From Eopsaltria australis (Eukaryota; Chordata; Aves; Passeriformes; Petroicidae), in NCBI GenBank assembly GCA_034509425.1, contig JAVTVJ010000541.1:496001-560000 (forward strand): a stretch of DNA of 64,000 bases. Direction: 5' to 3'. The notes below the pieces were generated by a model. The model made no database searches and was not told the origin of the DNA. It was given only the letters and a program-made list of their open reading frames with translations. Made by a program: the position numbers and the translations under genes. Below are positions 51,096-64,000 of this stretch, piece by piece (position 1 is the stretch's first letter; the number at the start of each line of letters is the position of its first letter).

Positions 51096-54000
51096 CTGCA
51101 AAGCAGAACCAACAAATCAGTTATAATGTCATTACCACTGGCTGTAGGTATTTTATGACATTGGCTATAATTCTGCCATGTTGTTCATCAGTTTGCGCTG
51201 TATTAGTTAGTTCATAGAAGATGAAAGAAAAATAATATTAAAAATAGGAAACAGGAATAAGTAGGATTTTCAGGTTTGCTTCTAATTTCACTAACACAGA
51301 ACATTTTGACAATTCAAGTATTACAGATTTGAAAGATCAGCCTTCTTAATACTAAATTTCCCGATTTTATTTATTGCAGATTTCACGATTTGAAAGATAT
51401 ATGCCAGATTTGCTTTCCAGCTGTAAACCTCATTATATTTCTTAACAGAACCAAAAAATGTGAAAAATATGCAGAAGCCAGAAAAAACTAGACAGAATTA
51501 CTGCCATTCCAGTGGAATTTCACCACTTTTGCCAAGCTATAGATGAGTTCAGAGTTTAGAACAAAGGCCATACCACCAAAACTGTCTGCTGCATTACAAT
51601 GATTGAATTTGACTTAAAACTAAAATTTAGCTAAGGGAGATGGACAATAAAATTTACTGAACAAATTTCTTGTGCATGGCAGAAGCTGCCAACTGCTATT
51701 GGGGGCTTCATCCGGACTCAGGTGGCTTAAAAGAGGAAAATCTTGTCTTGTGCTCCTGTGTGTGTTCTACACACAGTTGGGAGTGGTTGTTCATGTTTAA
51801 TTCACCTCAGAAAATGTAGCTACAAATAAAAGAGTTGCTCTGGAATTGTATGTGAGACCCTCAGTACCTGAAAGGGATTTCAGTTCATCTGTAGAAGACT
51901 GAGGTCTGTGCTCCCTGAAGAATAGTGAAGTTCTACAGTCCTTTGCAAGTGAAGAACAAGAGAATTTGTTCTTTATCTTCTTGAGTACTGTGTTCTACCC
52001 AAGTAATTGGTGTCCTCAAGTTGAAGTGCAGAGGACAATTAAAAAAACAAAACATTTCAGCCATGTGAATTTTTGCAGTCACAAGAAGCAACCATGAAAA
52101 GGCTGCATCTCTCAGAATAAGAAATGTTTTGGCAGTTGTAAACTTTAAACTGGCCTAAACTTCATAAACCAAGATTTTTCCACACAGTACTTAAATGTCA
52201 GGAAGAAAGTGTAAATGTTTGCCAGGGCCAAAAGTTTCACATTTTATTTATTGCTGATTTATTTCTGATTTAACACAAATGATTCCTGTTTCCTTGAAGT
52301 ATGTTTGAATAATTATTGTATTGTCTTCTGCCTAAAAAGATAAGCATCTAATACCCTCTGAAATCAGTTCCTGTGCTCCCCTGCTTCCTGTCCCTGCACT
52401 GCTCTGGAACACCCTCCTTTTGCCTTGACAGTTGCTCACACTCAGCATTTCAGGTTGTTTCCATCAGGGTGAAAAAGTTTACACCTTTCCAGATTAATCT
52501 GATCTTATTTCTTCCCTTCAATCAAATCCTCAAACCCTTTGTGCAGCTGCTGCTGCAAGTGGTGTCACTGATATCAACTGATGTGTGCAATGTGAGCCCA
52601 AGCCCTTTACAGGGCACTGCCTGCTGGGCTGGCATCCTTGCATTTCACTGTTCTCACTGTCTTCCCTCCCTTCTTCCCCCACTCCCGTGCACTGCCCTAT
52701 TTGATCTCAACTCTTGGTCCTCATTCACTATCAAATGCTCTGCTGTTGACAACACAGAAAATTTTCTGCTTTCATTGAATTGTTTCTGGTGTAATGACAA
52801 AAGGAATTCCTGTGGATCCAGACAGATCTTGACTGTAACAGAAATAAAATCATTCATATATTTTCTTTGTTAGTGTATTATGACTGAACTGAATCACAGT
52901 GTTTAGAAAGACATCTCTCCTATCCTGGCCTTGGCCTAAAGACTGATAGAAAACTCTTGGTCAACTGCTGGAATGCCTGAAATTTTTTTATATTGCCCTT
53001 TTTTTTCCATCCTGAAACTACTGGCCTCAGTTTCTAGGCACTTCGGTTGTTTTTTGTTTTTATGTTAAGATTCCTTTTGAGATTTCAAAACTGTATGTGC
53101 CTGTCTATTCAGTTATGTAGTACAGAAGCTAAACACAGGTGTCCACTGAGGGTGGACACCACAATAACACCAACAAATGCTGAAGATTTTATTCTCAGTG
53201 TATGATAGTACACTGAGTCTCTGAAGGTATTGGGAATTTTGCTGCCAGCTTTAGCAAACACATCAGACCTCCACTGCATAATGATACACTGCATGTGAAA
53301 AGCCTCCTGAAAATGAATCTGATAAAACTTTTCAAACAAAGCTGTTGGTACTGCCAGAGTAAAACTCTACATTTCCTAAATCTGATGCAGAACATCTGTT
53401 GAAGTAGAAATATTTTCACTGTTCTGTAGGAATCAGTTGTTCAGGACAAGCTAAATCTGTATATGTTTTTTCCTTTATTGTTTAATCATATTTCTTGTTA
53501 TGTTTCCATTTAGAAAATGCCGTGTGTCCTAAAATAGCCACCCCAACACCCAGCTCATGTAAATTTTAGAAGTAAGATTTATGAAATCATATTGTCCAGG
53601 TGTTTTATTATATTATCTCAAAATTGCATTGTTTTCCAGTGTAGATTATCTCTTTATTCTTACCTTATTCTATTATGTTTGGATATGAAAAATAACACTA
53701 GATTCCCCAAAACAAGTCATTGGGCAGTAGTGGCTGATGTGTTGCTTTCATACATTTTTATGATGTTCCTATAGTAAACATAATTTAATAAAGCCAAAAC
53801 ACACTAAATAAATAATTGCATCTAGAAAAGCAATAAAACCAAATAAAATTAGTACTTTCATAAGTGGAAAAGGTACTTCAATTACTGCTACAAGCAACAG
53901 CACACCATAAAATGTGTAGAATAATTTCCCTTATGCATATTTCTAGTATGTAATAATTTGATTGAAAATATGAGGAAACACACAGGAGGTTCAAAATTGT

Positions 54001-57000
54001 GAAAGGTATACAGTTTTCAGCAAAGGATGTGCAATAACAGTGCATGGGAGCCAACACTACTTTAAGTACCTGTGGTAGCCAGGTTTTTATTCCATACAAT
54101 CTTCTCCACTTCATTTATCAACCACATGTTTAATTTAATTTTGCTGGTTTGTTTGTCCGAAACCAACTTTTTTTGAGCAGACAGGGAGAAAAAAAACCTC
54201 CAAATTCTACAATTTCATCTCTCATTAGGACTGGATATTGTCTTGGCAGTGTTAACCTGGAACTGTGCCACACCTCCTTTCTGGAACAATCGCGTGCATT
54301 TAATAACTGATGTTAGAGGTGGGATGGAGGGTAGGGCAGAAGAGGAAGAGACAATCAAAGACTGGCCATTCATCTCTCTCTCTCTGTCCTGGCTCTTCCT
54401 CTAGGAGGTCACTGTGATTTCTAGGGCTACAACATCCTTTTCTAAAAAATGTCATCATTGTTCTAAAATAATATTTAATATTGAAATTATTTCATCAAGC
54501 AGGATTCTATTCCAATGTGGCATTCCTAGATACAGTATTTATCTTATGTCTGTTTTCTCATCTTGGGAACATATACTTTGCCAAAATATAAATTAGGAAG
54601 AGTTATGATTTTCCAGTGTATCTTCTGGCAAATGCAAAATGATTCCTCTTCCAGGTTTCTTCCAGTTTAATTTTAGTTTATTCCAGTCACAGGGCTTCCC
54701 ATGGGCAGCTATTCAAAAGAGTTCATTTATAGGAACATTTTTCTTATTAAACAATCTGCAAGGTCTATCATGTGAATATGAAAACTAAAGTATGTATATA
54801 TATAGTTTTTATTGGGTTTGTCTAGTATATAAATGTATTAGAAATTAACTAGAATTTTAAGCAAAATTATTCTGAATTGTATGTGATAATTACCAGGAAT
54901 GTCAATTTTTGCTCTTGCCAGGCTTAGATAGTTTGTTTCTTGACAGCCTCAAGGATGTTTACTGTGAGCACTGTCAGACTTGAAAGTTCTTGAAGTTTTA
55001 ACTACGACTTCTCTTATCCAAATTTGTAATTAGGTATGAAGAAAACAAACAAATAATAACCTCATAAATTTAACTTCTCTGGAAAAACAACTGATGCCAA
55101 CTTGCACTTAGAGATTGCTGCAATCTCACTGTTCCATGACTACACATGTTATCATGAAGATGATAAACTGAATGTGAAATTTCAGTTTACTATCAAAAAT
55201 AGGCAGAAAAAGCCTGACTTCCCAGTTCATTTCAGTCTTAAATATTTTAGAGGCTTTTGCTGCAGATATTTGCCTTTGAATTCAGTGTCTATATAATCAC
55301 ATGTAATGTAGTTTTTGTTTGAGATATGATACTGAAAGACTTTTACACAGGAGAAAAAAACCCTACAGATGAAATTGAATTTTCAGCTCTGAGTTTTCTG
55401 GATTTAACAAGCAAATGTCCCAAAATGTGCACATGGCAGCAGGGTTGGAACTAGATGGTCTTTAAGGTCCCTTCTAAAGCCATTCTATGAAATTCCAGTC
55501 AGAGCTTCACAGTATTTTTAGTAACTCCAGTTTCCTGCAGTAACACTTGAAAATGAAACTCCACCCTCGCTGGCATGCCCTGCACTCATGGGTGAATGGC
55601 TTAGGTCAGCAAGGATAAAACCCTGCCAATTCTGCAGATGTGTGCTGGTGTGATTGCCAGCACCTGGCAAATTGCCTCCTGTGGCCTGGCCATGCCATGC
55701 TCTTGGGCGGATATGGGTGCCCAGGGATGCTGTAGGAAGTGCAAATGGCAAAGGTAGAGAGTCCAGAGGGGCTGCTAATGTTTGTTTGATCCAGTCTCTA
55801 TGGATCTTGCCAGGTTACTCCACAGCACCAAGGAAGCAGCCTTGCCCCACTGCCATGAAGGAGCTCTCCTTAGCAAGCACACTCTGGAACTACCATTTTT
55901 TTTCTCTCCCTTTCCTTTGCAAAAGCCAACTCAACTCTTTGGCCTTTTTCCTTTAATGCTTGAGAAACATCCTGTTTTGTAGTCAGAGTCAGTAAAAATC
56001 TCCACAGAAAAAATGCAGATACTGTCCAGATGGCACAGCTCAGGAGCATCCAGTGTCACTGCCTGAGCACACTCCATCAGAAAGTGTCTAGACAGGACTC
56101 CCCAGGCCAACTGGTTGGGCTGTGTTACCACAGGAAGAGATTGCTGGCTGTCTCTGTGTGCATGCCCAGAAGGGTGGAAACTGCATGCTGACTGAACCTC
56201 AGGGAAAGGGGGTAGCCCATTAACTCTTCTGCATATCTCCTTTTCAAAGCAGCTGGTTTTTGAAGCCATGCAGGGGATGGGATCTGGCTGCCAGCTTGGA
56301 CATCACTGGAGGGTCAGTGATGGAGGTGACAGTGAGGATGTGCTGAAGCAAAGATCCAGCATGTGTGGTGGATGGGCTGTAACTCCCCTGTCTGGGCCAC
56401 CAGGACCTGGGAGAGAGCAGATGCTGGCAGTGGGGTCAGGCAGGAAAGAACTCACTGTAGCTTCAGAGGGAAAAGCATTAACCTTTGACAGTCCTATTTT
56501 TAAATATACACTGGAAACCCCCTCCCTTTATAAACTGTGGCCTTTCTTGTGCTGAAATCAGTCATGTTCCTGAGGGCCACAGATACACTTAATGCTCAAA
56601 CCCTGTGAACTTCAGTGGGATGACTCCCTCATTAAGATAGTACCATAACTCAGAAAGAGATTTTTTTTCTTTTAAGAGTTTCAAGTGTTTACCAATGTCA
56701 GTGACTTGATTGCAAGCAGAAAGCCAGAGATTCCCCTGGAACAGAAGAGCTTCAGAATTACTTCTGCAGAAGTTCTGAAGCTAGATCTGCAAAATCAGTT
56801 ATCCTCTCAAAATCCATCTACTGGCCAGTAAGAGTGCTGAAATACCAAGAGAGACATTCAGTGCCAAAGCTAAGAAATATGACATTGGAAAATATGGAGA
56901 GTAGGAATTATGTCTTTTAGTGGCATTATCAGTTAAAAAGGGCAGTTTTTTCCCCATTAAGATGGAGGGAATATTCAATAGAGAGGTTATTCAAGAGGTC

Positions 57001-60000
57001 AGTCAGTGTAGGAACAGCAGAAGCCAACTCTTGTGTACTGTGACATTTACATGGATGTGTTTGAGGAACTAAGCTCAAGGGGATAATTTGTAATACAGGA
57101 GATACTTACCTGATTTCAAAGTGTGATATTTTATGATGTAGCAGAGTGCATGTCAGTGGCAGAACCAGAAGATTCCCCAGAGCCTGTCTTATGTGGGCAG
57201 ATATTCCTCCCCTCAAAATTTAGCGTGAAAATGTGAAGTCAACAAAAATTTTGCATAAGCAAAGATCTGAAGTTTTGATCTAACCTGAAGTTGCATCCTT
57301 TCCATTGGTTGTAGTGAATCATGCAGGAGCTCCTGGGATTGATGGTTCAAACCTTCATGAAAAGACACTAAAGCCTTTTCATTTAGATGATGTCCTGTAA
57401 CTGACACTCTTGGGCTATGACAGCTAATCTCTAGGAGGCAATGAAAGACTTGCCAGAAAATTTGGTTGAAGAAGCAGAAGATTTATCTCTACCAACTCAA
57501 AGGGCTAAGTACTTCTGCTAGAGCAGAACAGCCCTTAGAGAGAAGAGTTTGTGGGCCTCCAGAATTTTCTTCTTCGTAATGACTCTCTGTGCTTCTTGCA
57601 TGCTATAAAAAACATCCCTTTTTGCATTTCAGCATCTCTATTTCCTTTGATCTGTACACATTTCTCATTGATGCTAATAGAGAATGACACTGATGGGGAA
57701 TATTTTTGCAACAGGGGGAGCATAGAATTGTTATTGTGGCTAAAACAAAAGCAATACGACTTAAGCAGGGTATTTAAAAGGCTTTACTCAAAGCTGTGCA
57801 ATTGAACATGGTTTAGGCTTTCTCTTTTTTTTTTTTTTAATTTTCATTGAGATTATGTCCATATTTTATCCAGGTTATTGTGTTCTTGTAAAATTATACT
57901 GCAACCCACTCTAGCACGTTAACAACAAAAGAAATTCTCTAGCTTATTATAAACATCTTTCAAGAAACCAAAAGCATATGTCCTCTGGAAATAATTTTGC
58001 TGGTATTTAGGCTATTACAAAAAATTTCCCAAAACACTGGAATTATTTTGTAATGTTCCTTTACACTCTAGCTTGTTAGCTTATGTTTTCTAGAATATTC
58101 TCCTGGTGCCCCAATATAGTCCCTTCCGTGAGCTGCACAGGGAAGCTGCAGAAGTAGTCCAGAAACTCAGTAATTTGTGTCTCTCTTTGCAGTAGTGATT
58201 ACCTGGTAAGTGTGTGCCATCAGTGAAAAAAGACCTAGTGCAGACACCAGCTGTGCAATCATTATAGTTGGAAAGAAAAGGTTTTTTATCCTGCAGAGAT
58301 TTGGCAGGATGATGATAATTTTTTTGCCCCAAAGCAGACTGAAAATTTAAAATCTGAGAATTTTTTGATAATTAAAATGGGGAGACAAGTTTGCTAAAAA
58401 TAAAAAGTTTCACTTAGATGTATTTCATATGTTTTTTTCTCTGTATTTTCTACATTTTTTCACTTTGTTTAAACTTTTTATTTCAATTAGTTTAATTTTC
58501 CTCACTGAAAAGAATTTAAAAAGAGAAAGGATGGATTTTTTTTTCCTGAGAATACAAAAGCATAGACAACTGTGTTGTAAAAGGAGGCAAGAGGAATAGA
58601 ATTGGGAAAAGTGCTCTGGGAAGTGCCCTGCTCAGTTTCTGAATGTGTCTTACAGACTAACTTTGGTTTAGTTTACTTTGTCCCTTAATGAACTTTATTC
58701 CTAGGTGACTCTGTATTTGTTGAATCACTTTTTGACTTAAAATTAACTCATGTCCACAGATTGTGTCTTTTCTGCAGGCTGCTTTGTCTCTCCAGGTGCA
58801 GTCTGAGGTGAAATACGAAAGGGAAGAGAGCAACATATGGAAACAGCTGCCAGACTCAAGTCCAACAGCAAGGCATTAAAACAGTCTGCTGTCTGCATGC
58901 AGCACGCGGTTCCTCAGTTGTGCTAGGGGAGACAAAGCTGATTTCATTGCTTGAAAAGGCTTTACTCCTGCTTTCCCCCAAAGTATTTGGACCTTGTTGG
59001 TGTTGCATAACAGGAAGGGTAGAGCAAATAGCTATTTGAGGGCTATCCTTGGAATTACTCCAGAAAGAAAAAGCATCTGGAAACAGATTTACCTCAGGTT
59101 CAGCATGTGTTGATGTGCTTTATTGACGTGCAGGAAGAGTCTGAGTGCTTTAACCGGTGAGAGTTTTCCCTAAGAGGGCTGAAGATGCCTGATTACTGAT
59201 GTGCCTGGGCGCTGGGATTGACACCGTGTGCACAGCAAAGGGTGCCTATCACCCCCAGTGCCATCTGTGTCTCTGTCCTCTTAGAACAGCTTTGGCCTGC
59301 CACAATTACCTATGTCAACATAAGGCCCTTTTTCATGGAGTTTTAAAATTCTGCCTCTTCCTCTACTAAAGCCTGACCTGTATGAGCAGAGTCTAGCCAA
59401 GAGGCAATCCCTGCAGGACCCACAGAGGAACGATAAGCTCCATATTCAAGCAGAAAAATTGCCTAAGATATTAGAAGAACTGTTCTCAAGTCACCTGGCA
59501 TTATGCCCAGGTATCCAGGGTTGTAAAAAGTAGAGGTTATTTACTGACAATTGGTGGGAAGGCTCCCAATTCTAAGCTTCATCTGAAAGTGAAATCATCA
59601 CATGGCATTTGGGTTATTCCAGTGGCATAATTTTAGGCACCCACCTTCACTTACCACAGAGTTGGACTCTCTGCGATCTCTCTATTGCCACAGACAGAAG
59701 AAAGGATTTCCAAAAGGCAACTCAGAGCAGTAGTCTGAATTACTAGGAGCATCAGGCTCCTACTCTAACTCATCTCTTTCTGCTGCCTACACAGGGGAGC
59801 ATAGCAGACCATTGTAGCTATGGGCAGCTGAAGTGAATTGTATAAAACTGTGTCACTCTATTACCACTGGATGTCTTGTCCATGCACTGTTTTGTTACAA
59901 AAGCAGAGAAATGTCTCACCATCTGATTTTTCTGGCATGTATCTGCAGGGGTATTTTTCAAACAGAAACTCATACCCAAAAGAAACTGTTATACGAAGGG

Positions 60001-61494
60001 CTTTTCCTTAGTATGAGCTATATGTACCCAACTTATTCCTGCAATTCAAGGCATTTCTGACTTACACCAGTGAAGTGCAGAATAAGGCTCCCCATTTCTC
60101 ATTTGAAAAGTCTCAAAAGAAATGTGACCAGTACAGTTATGATTCTGTCAGTAACTGGTATTTTTTTCCAAAACACCAGCTGTCAGAAGCACGTGAGAAT
60201 GAACAGCAGGTTTCATTTAAGGACAGGCCAAGTTTGTAGACATGACAACTGCTAGAAAGCTGGAAAACATAATCCAGTGTAACATAAAGCTCAAAATGAA
60301 AAGAACCAAGATAATTCATCACTTGAAAAAGTATTACTTTAAAAAAAAAAGAAAAAAAAAAAGACCTGCACGATTTTTAAGGCAATTTATAATATCTGAA
60401 CCTAGAGTTCTGGCAACATCACAGCATTTGTATTGAGAGAGAAGAATATGCAGAATATTATGTCATAGAAAATTACTCACCAGGATCAATTTTCTTTGAG
60501 GTTTCAAGAGCTTGGGCTTAGGGAAATTATTGGCAATTGGAGCTACAAAAATAAATATTGAGGGATCATTTCATATGATTATAATTCACTGTCATTTTTA
60601 GTATACATATTAGCAATTTAAAAATTACATATATTTATCAGCAAATTAGAAGCAAATGCATGTATTGATGCATGAGTTTAACCATATTTCAGGTATTTTA
60701 CAAGGAAACATAATGAATGTTTTAAATTTAAAAAATTAATAAGATGAATGAATCTATTTGTGTGCAAACACTAGAGCATGTATACCCCATGAGAAGTGAT
60801 CATTTGTGACCTAACGCACAGTAAAACTTCAGATCCTTTCCTTCCTCTCTCCCACTGGCTTAGCACTGGCAGTGCTGCTCAGGAAGTACACCCTAGAGTT
60901 TGTGAGACTGACCCCAGAGCTGCAAATCCTCTTGGAAAATGAAGTCCCCAGGAGTTTGGTCTTCATCTGCTCAGTTTGCTTGATTTCCCAAGTGCACCAG
61001 CAGCTTTAAAGAGTGAAGTGTGCTGGCTTCCCTCATGTTGGGGGTACCCAACAAGTAATTTCAACTTGCCTAACTTTAATCTTCTCTTTGAGCAGGGTGA
61101 ATATCACTGCAGGGGTTCCTCCCTCTCCTCTGGTTAGTGGGATCTGAGACCTCCTGCTTGGACTCATGGAGTAGCATCTCAGAATGGCTAAAGGTGCAGG
61201 GAGGTGAGAGCTGGTCCTAGGAGCAGGCACAGGCCATTTCCTCCCCCACAGATGGGAGCAAGAACAGGCTACTTCACAGGCAGATACTGGCAAAGTGCAG
61301 GATTCCTGATGTCCCACGCTCTGCTGTCCTTCCATGGTTGTGCTCAGGATTTGATATATCTCTGTGTCTCTGTTTTCATACCTTTTGCTGGGATGGCTGG
61401 TGGCTGCTCCAGTTTCTCTTTCTCTCTCTTTTTCTTTACCTTCTTAGGCTGTAGAGGAGACATGCTCGTCACACTGGTAACTGTCTCCCCGGAG
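50970..61494 (-). CDS. VSTM4: VSTM4 3' part: cytoplasmic tail (3 exons)
   Basis: Gene-level entry; the exons are listed separately. The exons 61382-61494, 60481-60542 and 50970-51095 join in phase and give the last 99 residues of a protein of about 320 residues in human. Motifs remembered from human VSTM4 are present in order: SSGETVTSVTS, LQPKK, PPAIPAK, PKPKLLKPQRK, PKIAEENLTYAELEL and TVYAQILFEENKL. VSTM4 is a single-pass type I membrane protein with one Ig V-set domain; its ectodomain is the source of peptide Lv, reported to modulate voltage-gated calcium channels and vascular growth. The signal peptide, Ig and transmembrane exons were not found in 61495-64000 and should lie to the right. 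The tail has a basic stretch after the membrane side, proline-rich parts and two tyrosine motifs. The gene ends tail-to-tail with WDFY4, as in human. Confidence 0.94.
55431..55495 (+). mobile_element. CR1 LINE 3' terminal remnant
   Basis: CATGGCAGCAGGGTTGGAAC, then TAGATGGTCTTTAAGGTCCC and CCATTCTATGAAATTC. This is the extreme 3' end of CR1 in sense orientation with its terminal ATTCTATG-like unit. Only about 65 bp are recognisable. Confidence 0.85.
57825..57838. repeat. Poly-T tract
   Basis: A run of 14 T in the VSTM4 intron. Confidence 0.9.
60341..60363. repeat. A-rich tract
   Basis: Two runs of 10 or more A separated by a G, 0.1 kb from VSTM4 exon v2 on its intron side. Confidence 0.85.
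60481..60542 (-). CDS. VSTM4: VSTM4 exon v2 (62 bp)
   Basis: Minus strand, between TTTTTGTAG and GTGAGT. Two bases complete an Ala codon, then PIANNFPKPKLLKPQRKLIL, ending in phase 0. KPKLLKPQRK is identical to the human sequence as I remember it. Too short to be found by open-frame length alone. Confidence 0.93.
60543..61381. other. VSTM4 intron v1-v2
   Basis: 839 bp between the two small tail exons. No other feature recognised; the 100-codon frame at 61033-61335 (minus) runs over intron and has no family motif. Confidence 0.6.
61382..61494 (-). CDS. VSTM4: VSTM4 exon v1 (juxtamembrane cytoplasmic tail)
   Basis: 113 bp on the minus strand between GCTTTGCAG and GTATGA. The first base completes a Ser codon from the previous exon. 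It encodes SGETVTSVTSMSPLQPKKVK, then a long Lys/Arg/Glu run and EQPPAIPAK, leaving one base of the next codon. The basic KKVKKKREKEK run is what one expects just inside the membrane-proximal tail. Confidence 0.94.
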
Positions 61495-64000
61495 CTGCAA
61501 AGCAAGGCCCAAAAGTGAGGGGAAAATGAAGGCAATGGAGGGAAACAAATTTTGTCCCTGTGAGTTCATGCAAACACATCACCTTCCACTTGTGGGAGTC
61601 CGTGCCCAACAACCTGGATTGTGATCTGGGTATATAATGAAAAACCTCTTATGGGGGTTGGAAATGCTCTGGGGTTTGCATTTTTCAGCCATGTAGTATG
61701 GCTGAGAAACTCAAGGAGTCTCACTCATCCTGGCATACAAAATGCAAACTGTCAGGTTTAAACAACCCATTTCATAGCATCTGTTCCTTAGAAGCATGTA
61801 TGACCCTACTGCTGCACCCAGGGTGAACTTCTGCCCACCTACCCTCAAGGGTCAGAGGCTCAGACAGATTATCTGACTTGCATAAGCTCCCATGGGACAT
61901 GTATGGAAAAGCAAAATCAACGATGCAGATTCTGGGCTAAGACTGCCTGAGGGACCAGGAGAGCATGCAGCATGTCTTCAGGCAGCTCACAAACCTACAT
62001 CTGCAAAATCTGGCTTCTTCAAGGGCCCAGTGTGCTCAAGGAATACAAAGCAAGAAGCTGTGCCCCAATCTCTAACTCGGGCATTCCCCAGTACATCTAT
62101 GCTGAAAAGGTGCTCTTAGCTATGAGGGAAGAGTACAATTTATACTGTAAACAGACTCCTATCCAAGAGAGCTTCTGTGCTTGGACTGTTAGTGTTTCAC
62201 ATCCTCCAAGGCTGGATTTTTTACCCTTATCACCTCCCAAAGCCTGAGATCAAAAGTCCTGCTTTGAATATTGAGGGCTCGAATCCGCAGTCAGGTTGCA
62301 GCAATTGTCACCACGGGGCAGCTGAGCTGTGGTTACTGTGCAGGGGCTCCCTGCTTGCAGCTAAAGGGGAATAAAACTGTACTGGCTTAAGTGGTACTGA
62401 AAGGAATCTTAGCTTACAGGTGGGGTGGGAGGAGAGTGTGAACCATTTAGTTATGGTGGAGGTGACTTGGTGAGCAGTTGTTGCTCAGCTGCATCTGCCC
62501 CTGGGCTCACACTGGGAAAGGCTAGGGCAGTGTGGTCATGGGGACCTTTCTGCTCTGTGCTGAGAGTTCCACCACGCCATGGAACACAACCAGGGTCTCC
62601 ACAGTCCTAACACTGACAACACTTATTTCACTGAGTTTTAAATCATTTGTCCCAAGCTCCTGTTCCTCTCCAGATTCTTTTGCATAATGAAATATTCTCT
62701 TTATATTAATAGAATAAAATATTCATACTGGGCGAAAGACTTAATGAAAGTTAAGATGTCTCAGCTATTGCCCACACAAGAACAACAAAATTACAGATAT
62801 TACCATTTTACACAGTTGTAAATCCAAATGAATGTCACTACCATTGGTAAAATCACTCTGGATTTACACTTGTGTAGATTACAAAAAAGACTCTGGTTTG
62901 CTGGTCTTCCTGAGTTCTGTTTCATGTACTCAGTCACAAACATAGGCTTGCTGCCAAACTTTCTAAAAAATATTTAAAAAATAAAATATGTTCATGATTT
63001 ACAAATAAATCACATCGTATGTAAACTGAGGGTTGGACTGAAACAATTTCAATGTCTGCCTGCTCTACTATGAACCTAATCCACAACAACAATTTATTTC
63101 TGTACTAAAATCAAGACAAAATTATTTTAAACCAGCAGAAAATGAAACTGTTCTGCCTGGCTTCTCTGTACCACCAGTAAGCTACCATTTTTTAAATGCT
63201 TTTGGGGTTAATAACCCAAGGTCATTAAGGCAGATGTGTAGTTTAAAGATGCTGTTGTTCTGATAGAACTATAAGCACAGTATATGAAAAGGCTTAGTGT
63301 CAATTCATTGCATTAGTTATTATTCCTGCTTTGCCACTGAGAAAGTGAAGCTACAAAGAAATGTATTTGTGACTTGCAGGTTTCTTTTAAATGCCAGGGC
63401 CACACACGGTTAACTGATTCTGGGAGATACAATAACTATACTTGCTGTCTTAGAACTCAGCTCCTCAAACCAAACAAGGAGGCTCAGAAAAGACTCCTTG
63501 GCTCTGAAACACTGCATCTTTGTGAGCTTGTCTTGTTCTGTATCTAAAAGGAAAGCTAGTTTTTTATCTCCACCTCCTTCTTCAGCCCCCTGGCCTCTAT
63601 TTAGTGTCATGTTGTGCATTTCTTGAAAGATCTAATGAGTTTTTAGAGAAAAATGGAGGGGTTTGGGGAAGTAACCTGTGGAAGGTGTGTAATAATCATG
63701 GAACTGGGGCAGCAGTTTCCCTGGAGGTCATGGCTGTTACAAGACCTGGGAAACTGCTAGAATTTTGGCTTTGCTATGCTTATTAGAGTCTAGGATGTCG
63801 AACTTTTCCTGTTGTCATCTAAGTCAGTTATTTTTTCTTGTCAAAGGTCTTCAGGGGGGTGACAAAACACCCATTTGAGCAACTTGGGAGTTACTTGGAT
63901 ATTTCCCAGATAGGGGAGCTGTGTGAAAAGGTGCCAGGGATAGTTGGGTTCTTGGTTCTAGTTCTGTGTGGCAGAATTTGCTCCTGTGACATGAGATTGG
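61495..64000. other. VSTM4 intron upstream of exon v1 (left part)
   Basis: About 2.5 kb to the window edge. I searched the minus strand for the transmembrane and Ig exons of VSTM4 and found neither. An imperfect inverted repeat lies at 62808-62877. The rest is unremarkable. Confidence 0.5.

Larger units (their letters stand above)
51096..60480. other. VSTM4 intron v2-v3
   Basis: About 9.4 kb of AT-rich intron. It contains a CR1 remnant at 55431-55495, a poly-T tract at 57825-57838 and an A-rich tract at 60341-60363. A 166-codon open frame at 52373-52873 (plus) has no recognisable similarity. Nothing else was identified. Confidence 0.55.

Overview
This is a gene-poor, intron-rich vertebrate nuclear window that most probably comes from a bird. 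Reasons: it carries 3' fragments of CR1, the main avian LINE, at 23676-24006 and 55431-55495; it carries a solo LTR of a kind common in passerine genomes at 12042-12619; and the gene order WDFY4 > / LRRC18 < (nested) / VSTM4 < is the amniote synteny block known from human chromosome 10q11, here with short introns. Gene identities rest on reading splice-bounded exons and comparing them with remembered family sequences. No alignment was run.

Layout. Positions 1-13330 are one WDFY4 intron (its left end lies outside the window). It hosts LRRC18 on the minus strand (CDS 4210-5031), a GC-rich patch near 7.3 kb and the solo LTR. From 13331 to 40403 fifteen plus-strand exons encode the last 656 residues of WDFY4: linker, the complete BEACH domain, and the C-terminal WD40 repeats, ending without the FYVE finger that its paralogue WDFY3 has. 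All fifteen exons join in phase with no stop. Positions 40746-50350 are the tail-to-tail spacer between WDFY4 and VSTM4; it holds no gene I can recognise but does hold a pair of inverted repeat copies about 1.9 kb apart. From 50351 to the right edge is the 3' part of VSTM4 on the minus strand: three coding exons (61382-61494, 60481-60542, 50970-51095) giving the last 99 residues of the cytoplasmic tail. Its transmembrane and Ig exons were not found and should lie to the right of the window.

The three genes do not form a pathway. WDFY4 is a BEACH-family protein of immune cells, needed for cross-presentation by type 1 dendritic cells in mouse. LRRC18 is a small leucine-rich-repeat protein, testis-enriched in mammals, with its own promoter and poly(A) signal inside the WDFY4 intron. 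VSTM4 is a single-pass Ig-V membrane protein and the source of peptide Lv.

No wholly new system stands out. The points most worth a second look are: a 27-nt in-frame tandem acceptor at WDFY4 exon w9, the sense LTR 0.7 kb upstream of the first BEACH-side exon, the 45.8/48.0 kb inverted repeat family, a paired ITIM/ITSM-like tail in VSTM4, and the splice acceptor that decides the LRRC18 start codon.
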